Below, in pieces: positions 1 to 7,034 of a stretch of DNA of 16,321 nucleotides; position 1 is the first letter of the stretch; the number at the start of each line of letters is the position of its first letter. Below the pieces are notes generated by a model. It was not told where the DNA came from and ran no database searches. It saw nothing but the letters and a program-made list of their open reading frames with translations. Source of the DNA: JBECKR01 sp040235415 (lineage in GTDB: Bacteria; Acidobacteriota; Polarisedimenticolia; Polarisedimenticolales; Polarisedimenticolaceae); the NCBI GenBank assembly GCA_040235415.1, contig JBECKR010000357.1, positions 1 through 16,321 on the forward strand. Direction: 5' to 3'. A program made the position numbers and the translations under genes.

Positions 1-765
1 GTGCCAACCTCGCCGGCCCTCGCGCTCGAGCCCGACGCCTCGCGGGCGCTAGTGCTCGGCGGCGCCGCCGCGGTCGCCGCCCTCGCCGTGCCGTTCGTCC
101 GGTTCGTGGTGTCGTACCTCGCGATCCTGGTGCACGAGCTCGGCCACGCCGTCGTGGGGTGGCTGTTCGGCTACCCGGCCGTGCCGGCGTTCGACTTCGT
201 GTACGGCGGAGGGGTCACGCTCCACGAGGACCGCAAGATCGCGATCGTGTTCCTCGTCCTCGCGGGTCTAGGATTCTGGGGTTGGGCCGTCCGCAGACGA
301 CGGTCCGCTCTCGCGGCGGTGGCCGTGATCGCGGCGCTCTACGCCGGGCTGGCGTTCACCCCCGCGCACGAGGTGATCGACCTGTTCATGGGGCACGGAG
401 CGGAGCTCGTGTTCGCGGGGATCTTCCTGTATCGAGCCATGAGCGGCACCGCCCTGCGTACCGCCGCCGAGCGGCCGGTCTACGCGTTCGCCGGCTGGTT
501 CCTCGTCCTCGGGGCGGCCCGCTTCGCCGCGCGGCTGATCGCGAGCGCCGAGTTCCGCGAGGCGTACGCCGGAGCGAAGGGCGGCGGCGACTGGATGGAC
601 TTCAGCCGCCTCGCCCACGACTACGTCCACATCGGAATCCCGGGAGTCGCGGCGTTCTTCCTCGCGTGTTGCGTCGCGACGCCCCTCGCGGCGTGGCTCG
701 TCCACCGGCATCGCGACGTCCTGGTCGGCCGCATCGCGGCGATCTTCTCCGGCGACCGCGCCTGA
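1..765 (+). CDS. Polytopic membrane protein with HELGH motif (M50-like)
   Basis: This is an integral membrane protein of at least 254 residues. A hydrophobic N-terminus (about residues 18-42) leads directly into HELGH at residues 45-49, the HExxH zinc-binding signature of intramembrane M50/site-2-type proteases. Four or five further hydrophobic segments follow (about 78-95, 102-117, 130-145, 160-178 and 212-233), together with a second histidine/glutamate cluster, PAHEVIDLFMGHGAE, around residues 120-134. The HELGH motif lying in a membrane segment suggests a peptidase-like fold in the inner membrane. The usual second M50 motif (NxxPxxxxDG) is not visible, so proteolytic activity is uncertain. 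The reading frame opens with GTG at the first base of the window, so the true start and ribosome binding site may lie upstream. It converges with the dipeptidase gene, with three bases between the stops. Confidence 0.75.
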   Translation: MPTSPALALEPDASRALVLGGAAAVAALAVPFVRFVVSYLAILVHELGHAVVGWLFGYPAVPAFDFVYGGGVTLHEDRKIAIVFLVLAGLGFWGWAVRRRRSALAAVAVIAALYAGLAFTPAHEVIDLFMGHGAELVFAGIFLYRAMSGTALRTAAERPVYAFAGWFLVLGAARFAARLIASAEFREAYAGAKGGGDWMDFSRLAHDYVHIGIPGVAAFFLACCVATPLAAWLVHRHRDVLVGRIAAIFSGDRA

Positions 766-774
766 GCGTCAGGC
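760..774. terminator. Small hairpin formed by two convergent stop codons
   Basis: GCCTGA at 760-765 and TCAGGC at 769-774 form a perfect 6-bp inverted repeat with a 3-base loop. The arms contain the stop codons of the two convergent genes. There is no T-run, so it is at best a weak or factor-dependent bidirectional stop signal. Part of the symmetry is trivial because both genes end in TGA. Confidence 0.25.
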
Positions 775-2235
775 CGCGCTCCGTCGACGCCGCGCCTTCT
801 TGCGCTTACCGGCCTTCTTCTTGGTTCCCGCGGTCGGTTCCGGATCGGACGACGCCCGCGCGGTCTCCTCCATGCCCCCGAGCTCCTCGAACAGCACGGC
901 CGCGGCGTCGTTCCCGCGCTCGAAGTTCACGAGCTCCATCTTCTCGTTCGGGGCATGGAGGTTGTCGTCGTCGAGGCCGATTCCCATCAGGACCGAGGGG
1001 ACCCCCAGCTTGCGGTCGAACGTCGCCACGACCGGGATGGAGCCGCCCTCGCGCACGAACACCGGAGCGCGGCCGAACGCCCTTTCGATCGCCTTGCCCG
1101 CGGCCACGAGCGCGGGGTGGTCGGTGTCCGCGACCCACGGCTCGCCGCCGTGGATCGTCTCGATCCTGACCTTGACCGACTCCGGCGCGATCTTTTTCAG
1201 GTGCTTCGCGATGCGCCGCGTGATGGCGGAGGCCTTCTGATCGGGGACCAGCCGGGACGAGATCTTGGCGTACGCCTTCGCGGGGATCACGGTCTTGGCG
1301 CCCTCGCCCGTGAACCCGGCCCAGATGCCGTTGATGTCCAGCGTCGGCCGCGCCCACAGCCGCTCGAGCGTCGAGAACCCCTTCTCCCCGAACAGGGCGG
1401 GGGCCCCGATCGACTTTCGGAACTTGCCGTCGCGGTGCGGTAGTCGCTCGAACTCCTTGCGCTCACGCGGCTTGAGCTTCCGGACGTCGTCGTAGAAGCC
1501 GGGGATCGTGATCCGCCCGCGCTCGTCCTTGAGCGACGCCAGCATCGCGACGAGCGCGTTGGCGGGGTTCACGACCGCACCGCCGAACGAGCCGGAGTGC
1601 AGGTCGCCGTCGGTACCCGTGACCTCGATCTGGAGATAGGAGATGCCGCGCAGGCCGAAGCAGATGGACGGGGTGTCGGCGTCGAACATCGCGGTGTCCG
1701 AGATCACCACCGCGTCGCAGCGCAGGAGATCGGCCTCGTTCGCGATGAAATCCTCCAGGTTCGAGGAGCCGATCTCTTCCTCGCCCTCGATCACGAACTT
1801 GACGTTCACGGGGCACGTGCCGTGGGTCTTGAGGTGCGCCTCGAGGGCGTTGATGTGGATGATGAACTGGCCCTTGTCGTCGGACGCGCCGCGCGCGTAG
1901 ATGCGGCCGTCGGCGACCGTGGGCTCGAACGGCGGGGTCCTCCACAGCTCGACCGGATCGACCGGCTGGACGTCGTAGTGCCCGTAGACCAGCACGGTCG
2001 GCTTACCCGGCGCGCCGAGCCACTCTCCGTAAACGATCGGGTGGCCGGTGGTCTCGCGCAATTCGGCGCGGGTGCAGCCCGCCGCGGCCATGCGGTCCCG
2101 GACCCACTCCGCCGCGCGCCGGATGTCGTCGCCGTGCGACTTGTCGGTGCTGATCGAGGGGATGCGGAGCAGCTGCTTGAGCTCCTCGAGGTATCGTTCG
2201 CGCTGGGAGTGGACGTAGTCGACGACGGCGCTCAT
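769..2235 (-). CDS. M20 family dinuclear zinc dipeptidase
   Basis: This is a 488-residue metallopeptidase of the M20 family, in the carnosinase/CNDP-like dipeptidase group usually annotated as M20/M25/M40 dipeptidase. Family ligands are visible: GHYDVQP with His86 and Asp88, GASDDKGQ with bridging Asp119, EGEEEIG with the glutamate pair near 152-153, ISD with Asp180, and NLHAPNE with His427. The lid/dimerisation domain, with the TGTDGDLHSGSFGG motif (about 206-219), lies between the two halves of the catalytic domain. It should hydrolyse short peptides in the cytoplasm; no signal peptide is seen. The ATG is preceded by AGGAGG with a 9-base spacing. The last 30 residues form an unusual Lys/Arg-rich tail. 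It lies downstream of gshA on the same strand, with its own candidate promoter at 2317-2322. The substrate is not predictable beyond small peptides. Confidence 0.95.
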   Translation of the reverse strand: MSAVVDYVHSQRERYLEELKQLLRIPSISTDKSHGDDIRRAAEWVRDRMAAAGCTRAELRETTGHPIVYGEWLGAPGKPTVLVYGHYDVQPVDPVELWRTPPFEPTVADGRIYARGASDDKGQFIIHINALEAHLKTHGTCPVNVKFVIEGEEEIGSSNLEDFIANEADLLRCDAVVISDTAMFDADTPSICFGLRGISYLQIEVTGTDGDLHSGSFGGAVVNPANALVAMLASLKDERGRITIPGFYDDVRKLKPRERKEFERLPHRDGKFRKSIGAPALFGEKGFSTLERLWARPTLDINGIWAGFTGEGAKTVIPAKAYAKISSRLVPDQKASAITRRIAKHLKKIAPESVKVRIETIHGGEPWVADTDHPALVAAGKAIERAFGRAPVFVREGGSIPVVATFDRKLGVPSVLMGIGLDDDNLHAPNEKMELVNFERGNDAAAVLFEELGGMEETARASSDPEPTAGTKKKAGKRKKARRRRSAA

Positions 2236-2316
2236 GGGATCGGACCTCCTCTCGGCACGACGGCCCGCTTGGCCGACGTCCCGCGGTCGGATTCACTGGG
2301 GAACGCGGAAGGGCCG

Positions 2317-2322
2317 ATTGTA
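2317..2322 (-). promoter_or_regulatory. Candidate -10 box for the dipeptidase gene
   Basis: TACAAT on the minus strand lies about 80 bases upstream of the dipeptidase ATG, in the gap after the gshA stop. No convincing -35 hexamer is present. It matches the -10 type seen in front of other genes in this window, which is the main support. Confidence 0.4.
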
Positions 2323-2346
2323 CCGCACCGAGAGGAGAATGCCGTG

Positions 2347-3591
2347 TTACAGCGCCAGGCCCCGCTCCGACGCGAGGCGCAGCAAGGGGGTGCGCGGGTG
2401 GCGGTCGCCGAGCCCGCGGACCGCGATCTGGATCGCCTCGACGGCGAACTGCCGGAGCGGACGTCCGGCCGCCTCGCCGTCCAGCCCACGGCGCGAGGCG
2501 CTGTCCATCGCTTCGCGCCAGCGCCCCGGATCGTCGATCGCGGCGCCGAGATCGAGCGCCGCGTCGAGCGCCCCGGCGTCGTACAGCAGGCCGGTCCACA
2601 GCGCGGGAACCGCCTTGGCGAGCGGATCCGGGACGAGGTCCGCGCTGCGGACCTCGATATAGCCGTACGACCGGACCTCGGTGAAGATGCCGGAGAGGTG
2701 CAGCTCCCAGTCGACGATGCCGAGCGCGTCGCAGCCGACGCGGTCCATCAGGCGCCGGAACGGGACGCCCCCGGTCGGCACGAGCCCTCGGGCACGCCGC
2801 AAGAACATCATCGGAACGTCGACGACCCAATCGATCCAGTCCTCGATGTCGAACCCGGGACGGAATACGACGTCGGGAAGCCCGGTCCGGTCGGGGTCGG
2901 TCTCGCGCCAGATCGCTTGGCGGTACGACCGGAATCCGCTGTCCTTGCCGTCGACGCGGGACGAGTTCGCGAACAGCGCGACTGCCACCGGCGCGAGCAG
3001 AGCGGCCGCCCGGAACTTCCGCGACCAGTCGGTCGAGTCCGAGAAGTCGAACGCGCACTGGATGCTCGCGGTCTGGGTCATCATGCGGTGCGCGAGCCGC
3101 CCCCGAGCCCCCATGTACGGTCGCATGATGCCGTAGCGCGCCTTCGGCACCCACGGCATGTCGGCCGCCGTGTGCACCGGGTCGACCGCGACGTCGAGCC
3201 AGCGGACCCCGCAGGCGCGGCCGACCGCGTCCAGGGTCTCGAGATGACGGTCGAGGGCGTCGCCGAGGTCGGCGAGCCGGGCGGTTGGTTTCGACGACCA
3301 CTCCACCTGCCCGGCCGGTTCCAGAGAGATCGTGCCCCACGGGCCGTCGATTCCGATGAGGTGATCGCCCTCGAAGACCGGATCTCCACCCCGCGCTTCG
3401 CGGTATCGCTCCAGTACCGACCGGACCGATGCGTCCGCGCCCTCGTACGGGATCGGCCGCCCGTTCGAGGCGTCGCGCCCCATCTTTTCGAGCTCCATGC
3501 CGACGAGCCAGCGCTCGCGAGGCGTGAACGCGTGCTCGAAGTACTCGGTCAAGGCGGATCGGGTCAGCGGTCCGGGATCGCAACGCGGCAT
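2347..3591 (-). CDS. gshA: Glutamate-cysteine ligase, GCS2 (plant/proteobacterial) type
   Basis: This cytoplasmic enzyme of 414 residues ATP-dependently joins glutamate and cysteine to gamma-glutamylcysteine, the first step of glutathione synthesis. Motifs typical of the plant/alphaproteobacterial class occur in order: GMELEKMG at 31-38 with RPIPYEG after it, the glycine-rich ISLEPAGQVEWSS at 88-100, the MPWVPKARYGIMRPYM block at 145-160 and ALFANSSRVDGKDSGFRSYR at 205-224. A C-terminal TEVRSYGYIEVRSAD block lies near 300. Length is close to the 400-460 residues usual for the family, and no lesion is seen. The ATG has GGAGGG four bases upstream. No glutathione synthetase gene (gshB) lies in the window. 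The gene runs divergently from the HprK-like gene, and the M20 dipeptidase follows it on the same strand 111 bases later. An EgtA-like role in ergothioneine synthesis is possible, but no egt neighbours are present. Confidence 0.92.
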   Translation of the reverse strand: MPRCDPGPLTRSALTEYFEHAFTPRERWLVGMELEKMGRDASNGRPIPYEGADASVRSVLERYREARGGDPVFEGDHLIGIDGPWGTISLEPAGQVEWSSKPTARLADLGDALDRHLETLDAVGRACGVRWLDVAVDPVHTAADMPWVPKARYGIMRPYMGARGRLAHRMMTQTASIQCAFDFSDSTDWSRKFRAAALLAPVAVALFANSSRVDGKDSGFRSYRQAIWRETDPDRTGLPDVVFRPGFDIEDWIDWVVDVPMMFLRRARGLVPTGGVPFRRLMDRVGCDALGIVDWELHLSGIFTEVRSYGYIEVRSADLVPDPLAKAVPALWTGLLYDAGALDAALDLGAAIDDPGRWREAMDSASRRGLDGEAAGRPLRQFAVEAIQIAVRGLGDRHPRTPLLRLASERGLAL

Positions 3592-3630
3592 TCGACCCTC
3601 CGTCCCGCGACGGGCTTCGAGGCGGGCGAA

Positions 3631-3642
3631 GCATTGTAATGC
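3631..3642 (-). promoter_or_regulatory. gshA -10 box within a small inverted repeat
   Basis: The minus strand reads TACAAT at 3638-3633, about 42 bases before the gshA ATG. The surrounding GCATT-GT-AATGC is a 5-bp inverted repeat with a 2-base centre. A regulator bound there would cover the -10 element. No -35 is recognisable. Confidence 0.4.
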
Positions 3643-3667
3643 CGCCGTCCAGTTCCGGGCGGAGCGC

Positions 3668-3673
3668 TACAAT
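3668..3673 (+). promoter_or_regulatory. Candidate -10 box for the HprK-like gene
   Basis: TACAAT ends nine bases before the ATG at 3683, so the transcript would start within two or three bases of the start codon. No Shine-Dalgarno sequence is seen, consistent with a leaderless or near-leaderless mRNA. It is divergent from the gshA promoter, about 30 bases away. Confidence 0.45.
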
Positions 3674-3682
3674 GCGCCGCCG

Positions 3683-4576
3683 ATGGTCGATGCCGATCTG
3701 CTCGCGCGCCTCACCGCTCCTGCGGCTCCCCGCGGGCGGCTCGTGCGCGCGCTGTCCGTCGGACCGTGGCGCCTTCGCGTCGAAGGGCTCGATCCCGACC
3801 TCGCTGCGGCGCTCGACCGCCGGTGGGGCGGGTTCGTCGCTCCGGCGGTCGACGGTTCGGAGGACCTTGCCGTCGTGGTGACCGACGCCGGACCGCAGCC
3901 GTGGCGGACGGCCGGCGCTCCGGGGGAGGCCTACCGCGTCGAAGCGTTGCGCCTGGACCGCGGGCCCGCGCTGCTGTCGTACCGCTTCGCCGCGATTCGT
4001 GAGGGCGCCGATTCGTGGCGGGTGGGGCTCTCGGCCGGAGAAGGGGAGCCCGACGGCCGGGCGGTCGAGAACGCGGTGCGGATGCTGTCCGCCCGGCTCG
4101 CGATCGAGCGCGGCGGCTTCGCGGTGCACGGCGCCGGCGTGGTCCGCGCCGGACGGGGGCACGTCTTCGCCGGGCCGTCCCGCGCCGGCAAGAGCACGGC
4201 GGTGCGGCTGGCGGCACCCTGCGTCCCGCTGGGGGACGATTTCGCCGTGCTGTTCCCCGGGGACCGCGGCTGGCGGACGGCCGCGGTGCCGTTCGACAAC
4301 GCCGAGCGAGCGCCGGCCTCTCCGCCCCGCGGGAGCGTCCCACTCGCGGGGCTCTGGCGGCTGCACCACGGTCCGCCCGACGTTCCCGCCCGGGTCGTCC
4401 TCCCGCCCCGGCCGTCGCGGGTCGCCGTCGTACTGTCCTGCGTCGCCGCGCCCTGGACGGTGCCGGACCTCGAGGACGCGCTGCTGGACACGACCGCGAA
4501 GTTCGCCGCCGAATCGACGGTCGGCGAGCTGTACTTCCGGCTGGCGCCCGATCTGTGGGACGCCCTGCCGCGCTGA
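3683..4576 (+). CDS. HPr kinase-like P-loop protein of unknown substrate
   Basis: This 297-residue protein has a Walker A motif, GPSRAGKST, at residues 164-172 (Lys170). Upstream is a strand-turn typical of the HPr kinase C-terminal fold (GGFAVHGAGVVRAGRGHVFAG), and LGDDFAVL about 16 residues downstream supplies the paired aspartates found in HprK-like proteins. The C-terminus (TVGELYFRLAPDLWDAL) resembles the end of stand-alone HprK-like kinases. The N-terminal half has no recognisable domain. True HprK phosphorylates HPr Ser46, but this protein lacks the HprK N-terminal domain and signature, so it is better called HprK-like with unknown substrate. The frame is open further upstream, but ATG 3683 is preferred because a -10 box sits just before it and the upstream part overlaps the gshA promoter. 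The AstE-like gene follows 45 bases later. Confidence 0.8.
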   Translation: MVDADLLARLTAPAAPRGRLVRALSVGPWRLRVEGLDPDLAAALDRRWGGFVAPAVDGSEDLAVVVTDAGPQPWRTAGAPGEAYRVEALRLDRGPALLSYRFAAIREGADSWRVGLSAGEGEPDGRAVENAVRMLSARLAIERGGFAVHGAGVVRAGRGHVFAGPSRAGKSTAVRLAAPCVPLGDDFAVLFPGDRGWRTAAVPFDNAERAPASPPRGSVPLAGLWRLHHGPPDVPARVVLPPRPSRVAVVLSCVAAPWTVPDLEDALLDTTAKFAAESTVGELYFRLAPDLWDALPR

Positions 4577-4608
4577 GCTCGCCGTTGGCCCGCGAGTCGC
4601 CGGAACGG

Positions 4609-4614
4609 TAGATT
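4609..4614 (+). promoter_or_regulatory. Candidate -10 box giving a leaderless AstE-like mRNA
   Basis: TAGATT ends seven bases before the ATG at 4622, so +1 would coincide with the start codon. No Shine-Dalgarno sequence is seen upstream. Confidence 0.35.
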
Positions 4615-4621
4615 GTCCCGC

Positions 4622-5812
4622 ATGCGCAACGGAGCCAGGGGTGTCGCCGAGACGGGGACCGGGCTCGCACGCGTCGTGGGGCGCCACGGCGGCGTCGAGA
4701 CCGGCCCGGTGCTGGTGGCGCTCGGCGGCATGCACGGCAACGAGCCCGCGGGGCTCGAGGCCGCGCGCCGCGTGCTCGCGCGTCTCGAGCGCGAAAGCCC
4801 GCGCTTTCGCGGGGAGGCGGTGGTGCTCGCGGGCAACCTCCGCGCGCTCGATGCCGGAGTGCGGTTCGTCGACCGCGACCTCAACCGCGCGTTCACCCCG
4901 GAGCGGATCCGCGGCGTCGACCGCGCCGCCGACCTTCCGCGCGACGCGGAGGATCTCGAGCAGAGGGACCTACTGGACGCGCTCGAGGACGTCCTCCGAC
5001 GGGCGCGGGGCGAAGCGTACTTCATCGACCTGCACACGAGCTCGGCACCGGGCTGCCCGTTCGCGACGATCGGCGACACGCTGCGCAACCGCAGTTTCGC
5101 CCGTCACTTCCCCCTGCCGCTGATCCTGGGCCTGGAGGAGCAGATCGACGGGGCGTTGCTGGAGTACCTCAACAACCGCGGTCTCGTGACCCTCGGTATC
5201 GAGGCCGGACAGCACGCCGCCCGGGCGTCGGTCGACCATCTCGAGGCCGCGCTGTGGATCGCGATGGTGGCGACCGGACAGATCGAGGCCGGAGACGTCG
5301 CGAACCTCTCGGCGCAGTGCGAACGGTTGCGCTCCGCTTCGGCCGGCGTGCCGGCGGTCATCGAGGTCCGCTCGCGGCACCCGATCCGGCCCGGCGACGA
5401 GTTCCGGATGGAGCCGGGGTACACGAACTTCCAGCGCGTCGCGAAGGGCCAGCTTCTCGCGCGCCACGGTGATCGCGAGGTCCGCGCCGCCGAGGGCGGA
5501 CGGATCCTGCTTCCGCTGTACCAGGGACTCGGGGACGACGGATTCTTCCTGGCGCGCGAGGTCCGGCCGCAGTGGCTCGCGGTCTCGGCGGCGCTCCGGC
5601 GGCTCGGGCTCGCGCGCCAGGCCCATCGCCTCCCGGGCGTGCGTCGCGACCCGGCCGACGACTCGACACTACGCATCGACACGCGCGTGGCCCGCTGGTT
5701 TCCGCTCGAGGTCCTGCACCTGCTGGGCTTTCGCAAGCTCAGGCGGGAGGGCTCGACGCTCGTCGTCAGCCGCCGCGCGCACGACCTCGCTCCCCCTTCG
5801 AGCTACGTCTGA
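4622..5812 (+). CDS. Succinylglutamate desuccinylase/aspartoacylase family zinc hydrolase
   Basis: This 396-residue member of the AstE/AspA branch of the M14 fold hydrolyses an N-acyl amino acid or related amide, probably in the cytoplasm. Zinc ligands are visible in GGMHGNEPAG (His38, Glu41) and in IDLHTSSAPG (His138). RDLNRAF with Asp86 and Arg89 is the substrate-carboxylate motif, and GIEAGQH supplies the catalytic glutamate Glu194. A C-terminal beta-rich region (about 240-320) is common in the family. A further segment of about 60 residues ends in RVARWFPLEVLHLLGFRKLRREG, making the protein longer than the usual 320-350. ATG 4622 is chosen over TTG 4613 because the latter lies within the -10 region. 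No arginine succinyltransferase genes are nearby, so a role as AstE proper is unlikely and the substrate remains unknown. Confidence 0.88.
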   Translation: MRNGARGVAETGTGLARVVGRHGGVETGPVLVALGGMHGNEPAGLEAARRVLARLERESPRFRGEAVVLAGNLRALDAGVRFVDRDLNRAFTPERIRGVDRAADLPRDAEDLEQRDLLDALEDVLRRARGEAYFIDLHTSSAPGCPFATIGDTLRNRSFARHFPLPLILGLEEQIDGALLEYLNNRGLVTLGIEAGQHAARASVDHLEAALWIAMVATGQIEAGDVANLSAQCERLRSASAGVPAVIEVRSRHPIRPGDEFRMEPGYTNFQRVAKGQLLARHGDREVRAAEGGRILLPLYQGLGDDGFFLAREVRPQWLAVSAALRRLGLARQAHRLPGVRRDPADDSTLRIDTRVARWFPLEVLHLLGFRKLRREGSTLVVSRRAHDLAPPSSYV

Positions 5813-5817
5813 CGTGC

Positions 5818-5823
5818 TACGAT
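5818..5823 (+). promoter_or_regulatory. Extended -10 box for the DHS-like gene
   Basis: TACGAT is preceded by TGC, giving an extended -10 (TGn-TACGAT). It is followed by a short leader carrying TAGGAG at 5835-5840, seven bases from the ATG at 5848. No -35 is recognisable. Confidence 0.5.
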
Positions 5824-5847
5824 CCGCCTTCTCGTAGGAGCGTGACG

Positions 5848-6957
5848 ATGGCGGACGATCGCAGACCCTGGCTCTCCGGCAAGCGCATTTACCCCGATCC
5901 GATCCGCAGCGGGGTGAGCGCCGCCGATCTCGTGGACGAGGCGTACCTCGCGTACAACGGCCGCCGCCTGCAGCAGGCGGCTCGGCTGTTCGTCGAGCGC
6001 TACCTCGAGCCGGACTGCGTCGTGGGCCTGAGCCTCTCGGGGGCGCTGACGCCTGCCGGGCTCGGCCGTTCGGTCCTGATCCCGATGATCCGCGCCGGGT
6101 TCGTGGACTGGATCGTCTCGACCGGTGCGAACCTGTACCACGACGCGCATCACGGCCTCGGCCTGGCCATGCACCAGGGCCGCCACGACGTCGACGATCG
6201 CATCCTCCGCCGGGAGGGCGTCGTCCGGATCTACGACATCCTGTTCGACTACACCGTGCTCCTCGAAACCGACGCCTACCTCCGGACGGTCATGGAATCG
6301 GACGAGTTCGATCGCGAGATGTCGACCGCGGAGCTGCACCACCTGCTGGGCCGCTTCCTCGCCGCCCGTGAAGACGAGCTCGGCGTCGAGGATACCTGCG
6401 TGCTGACGACGGCCTACCGCTGCGGCGTTCCGTGCTACGTCTCGTCGCCCGGGGACTCGTCGATCGGGATGAACGTCGCGGAGCTCGCGCTGAAGGGCCG
6501 CGGGCCCCGGATCGACGTCTCGCGCGACGTCAACGAGACTGCCGCGATCGTTTACGGGGCGAAACGGTCCGGCCGGAAGTCGGGAATCTTGATCCTCGGC
6601 GGCGGGTCTCCGAAGAATTTCGTGCTCCAAACCGAGCCGCAGATCCAAGAGATCCTGGGGCTCGAGGACGACGGGCACGACTTCTTCATCCAGATCACCG
6701 ACGCGCGTCCGGACACCGGAGGGCTGTCGGGCGCGACGCCGTCCGAGGCGGTGTCTTGGGGCAAGGTCGATCCCGACAAGCTCCCCGACTCGGTCGTGGT
6801 CTACTCCGACTCTACGATCGCCGCGCCGCTGCTCGCGGCCTATGCCCTGACGCGGCACGCGCCGCGCGAGCCGAAGCGGCTGTACGATCGCCGAGACGCG
6901 CTGCACGACGCGCTCCGGGATCGCTACCTCGCGACGCTGAAGACCCGCGAGGACTGA
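5848..6957 (+). CDS. Deoxyhypusine synthase family protein (bacterial)
   Basis: This 369-residue protein belongs to the deoxyhypusine synthase (DHS) family. The family uses NAD and spermidine to move an aminobutyl group to a lysine of eIF5A, or to another amine in homospermidine-synthase-like members. Conserved blocks visible are VGLSLSGALTPAGLG and IVSTGANLYHDAHH for NAD and substrate binding, SSPGDSSIGMNVAEL, and ILGGGSPKNF with the active-site lysine at Lys256. SGATPSEAVSWGKV follows, closely matching the eukaryotic SGARPDEAVSWGK block. Length equals that of eukaryotic DHS. Bacteria lack eIF5A, so the acceptor is more likely a small amine or an unknown protein. TAGGAG seven bases before the ATG supports the start. 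The homocysteine methyltransferase gene follows 77 bases later with its own candidate promoter, so a shared pathway is not demonstrated. Confidence 0.92.
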   Translation: MADDRRPWLSGKRIYPDPIRSGVSAADLVDEAYLAYNGRRLQQAARLFVERYLEPDCVVGLSLSGALTPAGLGRSVLIPMIRAGFVDWIVSTGANLYHDAHHGLGLAMHQGRHDVDDRILRREGVVRIYDILFDYTVLLETDAYLRTVMESDEFDREMSTAELHHLLGRFLAAREDELGVEDTCVLTTAYRCGVPCYVSSPGDSSIGMNVAELALKGRGPRIDVSRDVNETAAIVYGAKRSGRKSGILILGGGSPKNFVLQTEPQIQEILGLEDDGHDFFIQITDARPDTGGLSGATPSEAVSWGKVDPDKLPDSVVVYSDSTIAAPLLAAYALTRHAPREPKRLYDRRDALHDALRDRYLATLKTRED

Positions 6958-6986
6958 TCCGTCGCGCACTCGAGGCAGGATGGGTG

Positions 6987-6992
6987 TACGAT
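6987..6992 (+). promoter_or_regulatory. Candidate -10 box for the homocysteine methyltransferase gene
   Basis: TACGAT lies 42 bases before the ATG at 7035. The predicted leader contains GGAG at 7024-7027, seven bases from the start codon. No -35 is recognised. Confidence 0.45.
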
Positions 6993-7034
6993 GGGCGCTG
7001 CACGTCGGTCGATACCACCCACCGGAGCGAGTGC

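Noticed and set aside
1597..3639. A 680-codon plus-strand open frame opposite the dipeptidase and gshA genes
   Set aside because: The opposite strand carries two well-conserved enzymes; the plus-strand product has no recognisable motif and begins inside the dipeptidase gene.
4613..4621. TTG 4613 as the start of the AstE-like gene
   Set aside because: It adds only three residues, lies within the candidate -10 region, and ATG 4622 is in frame and at the predicted transcription start.
2003..4735. A 910-codon minus-strand open frame across the gshA and HprK-like region
   Set aside because: It is antisense or out of frame to clearly recognisable genes and its translation is Arg/Pro/Gly-rich low-complexity sequence, a usual artefact of high GC content.
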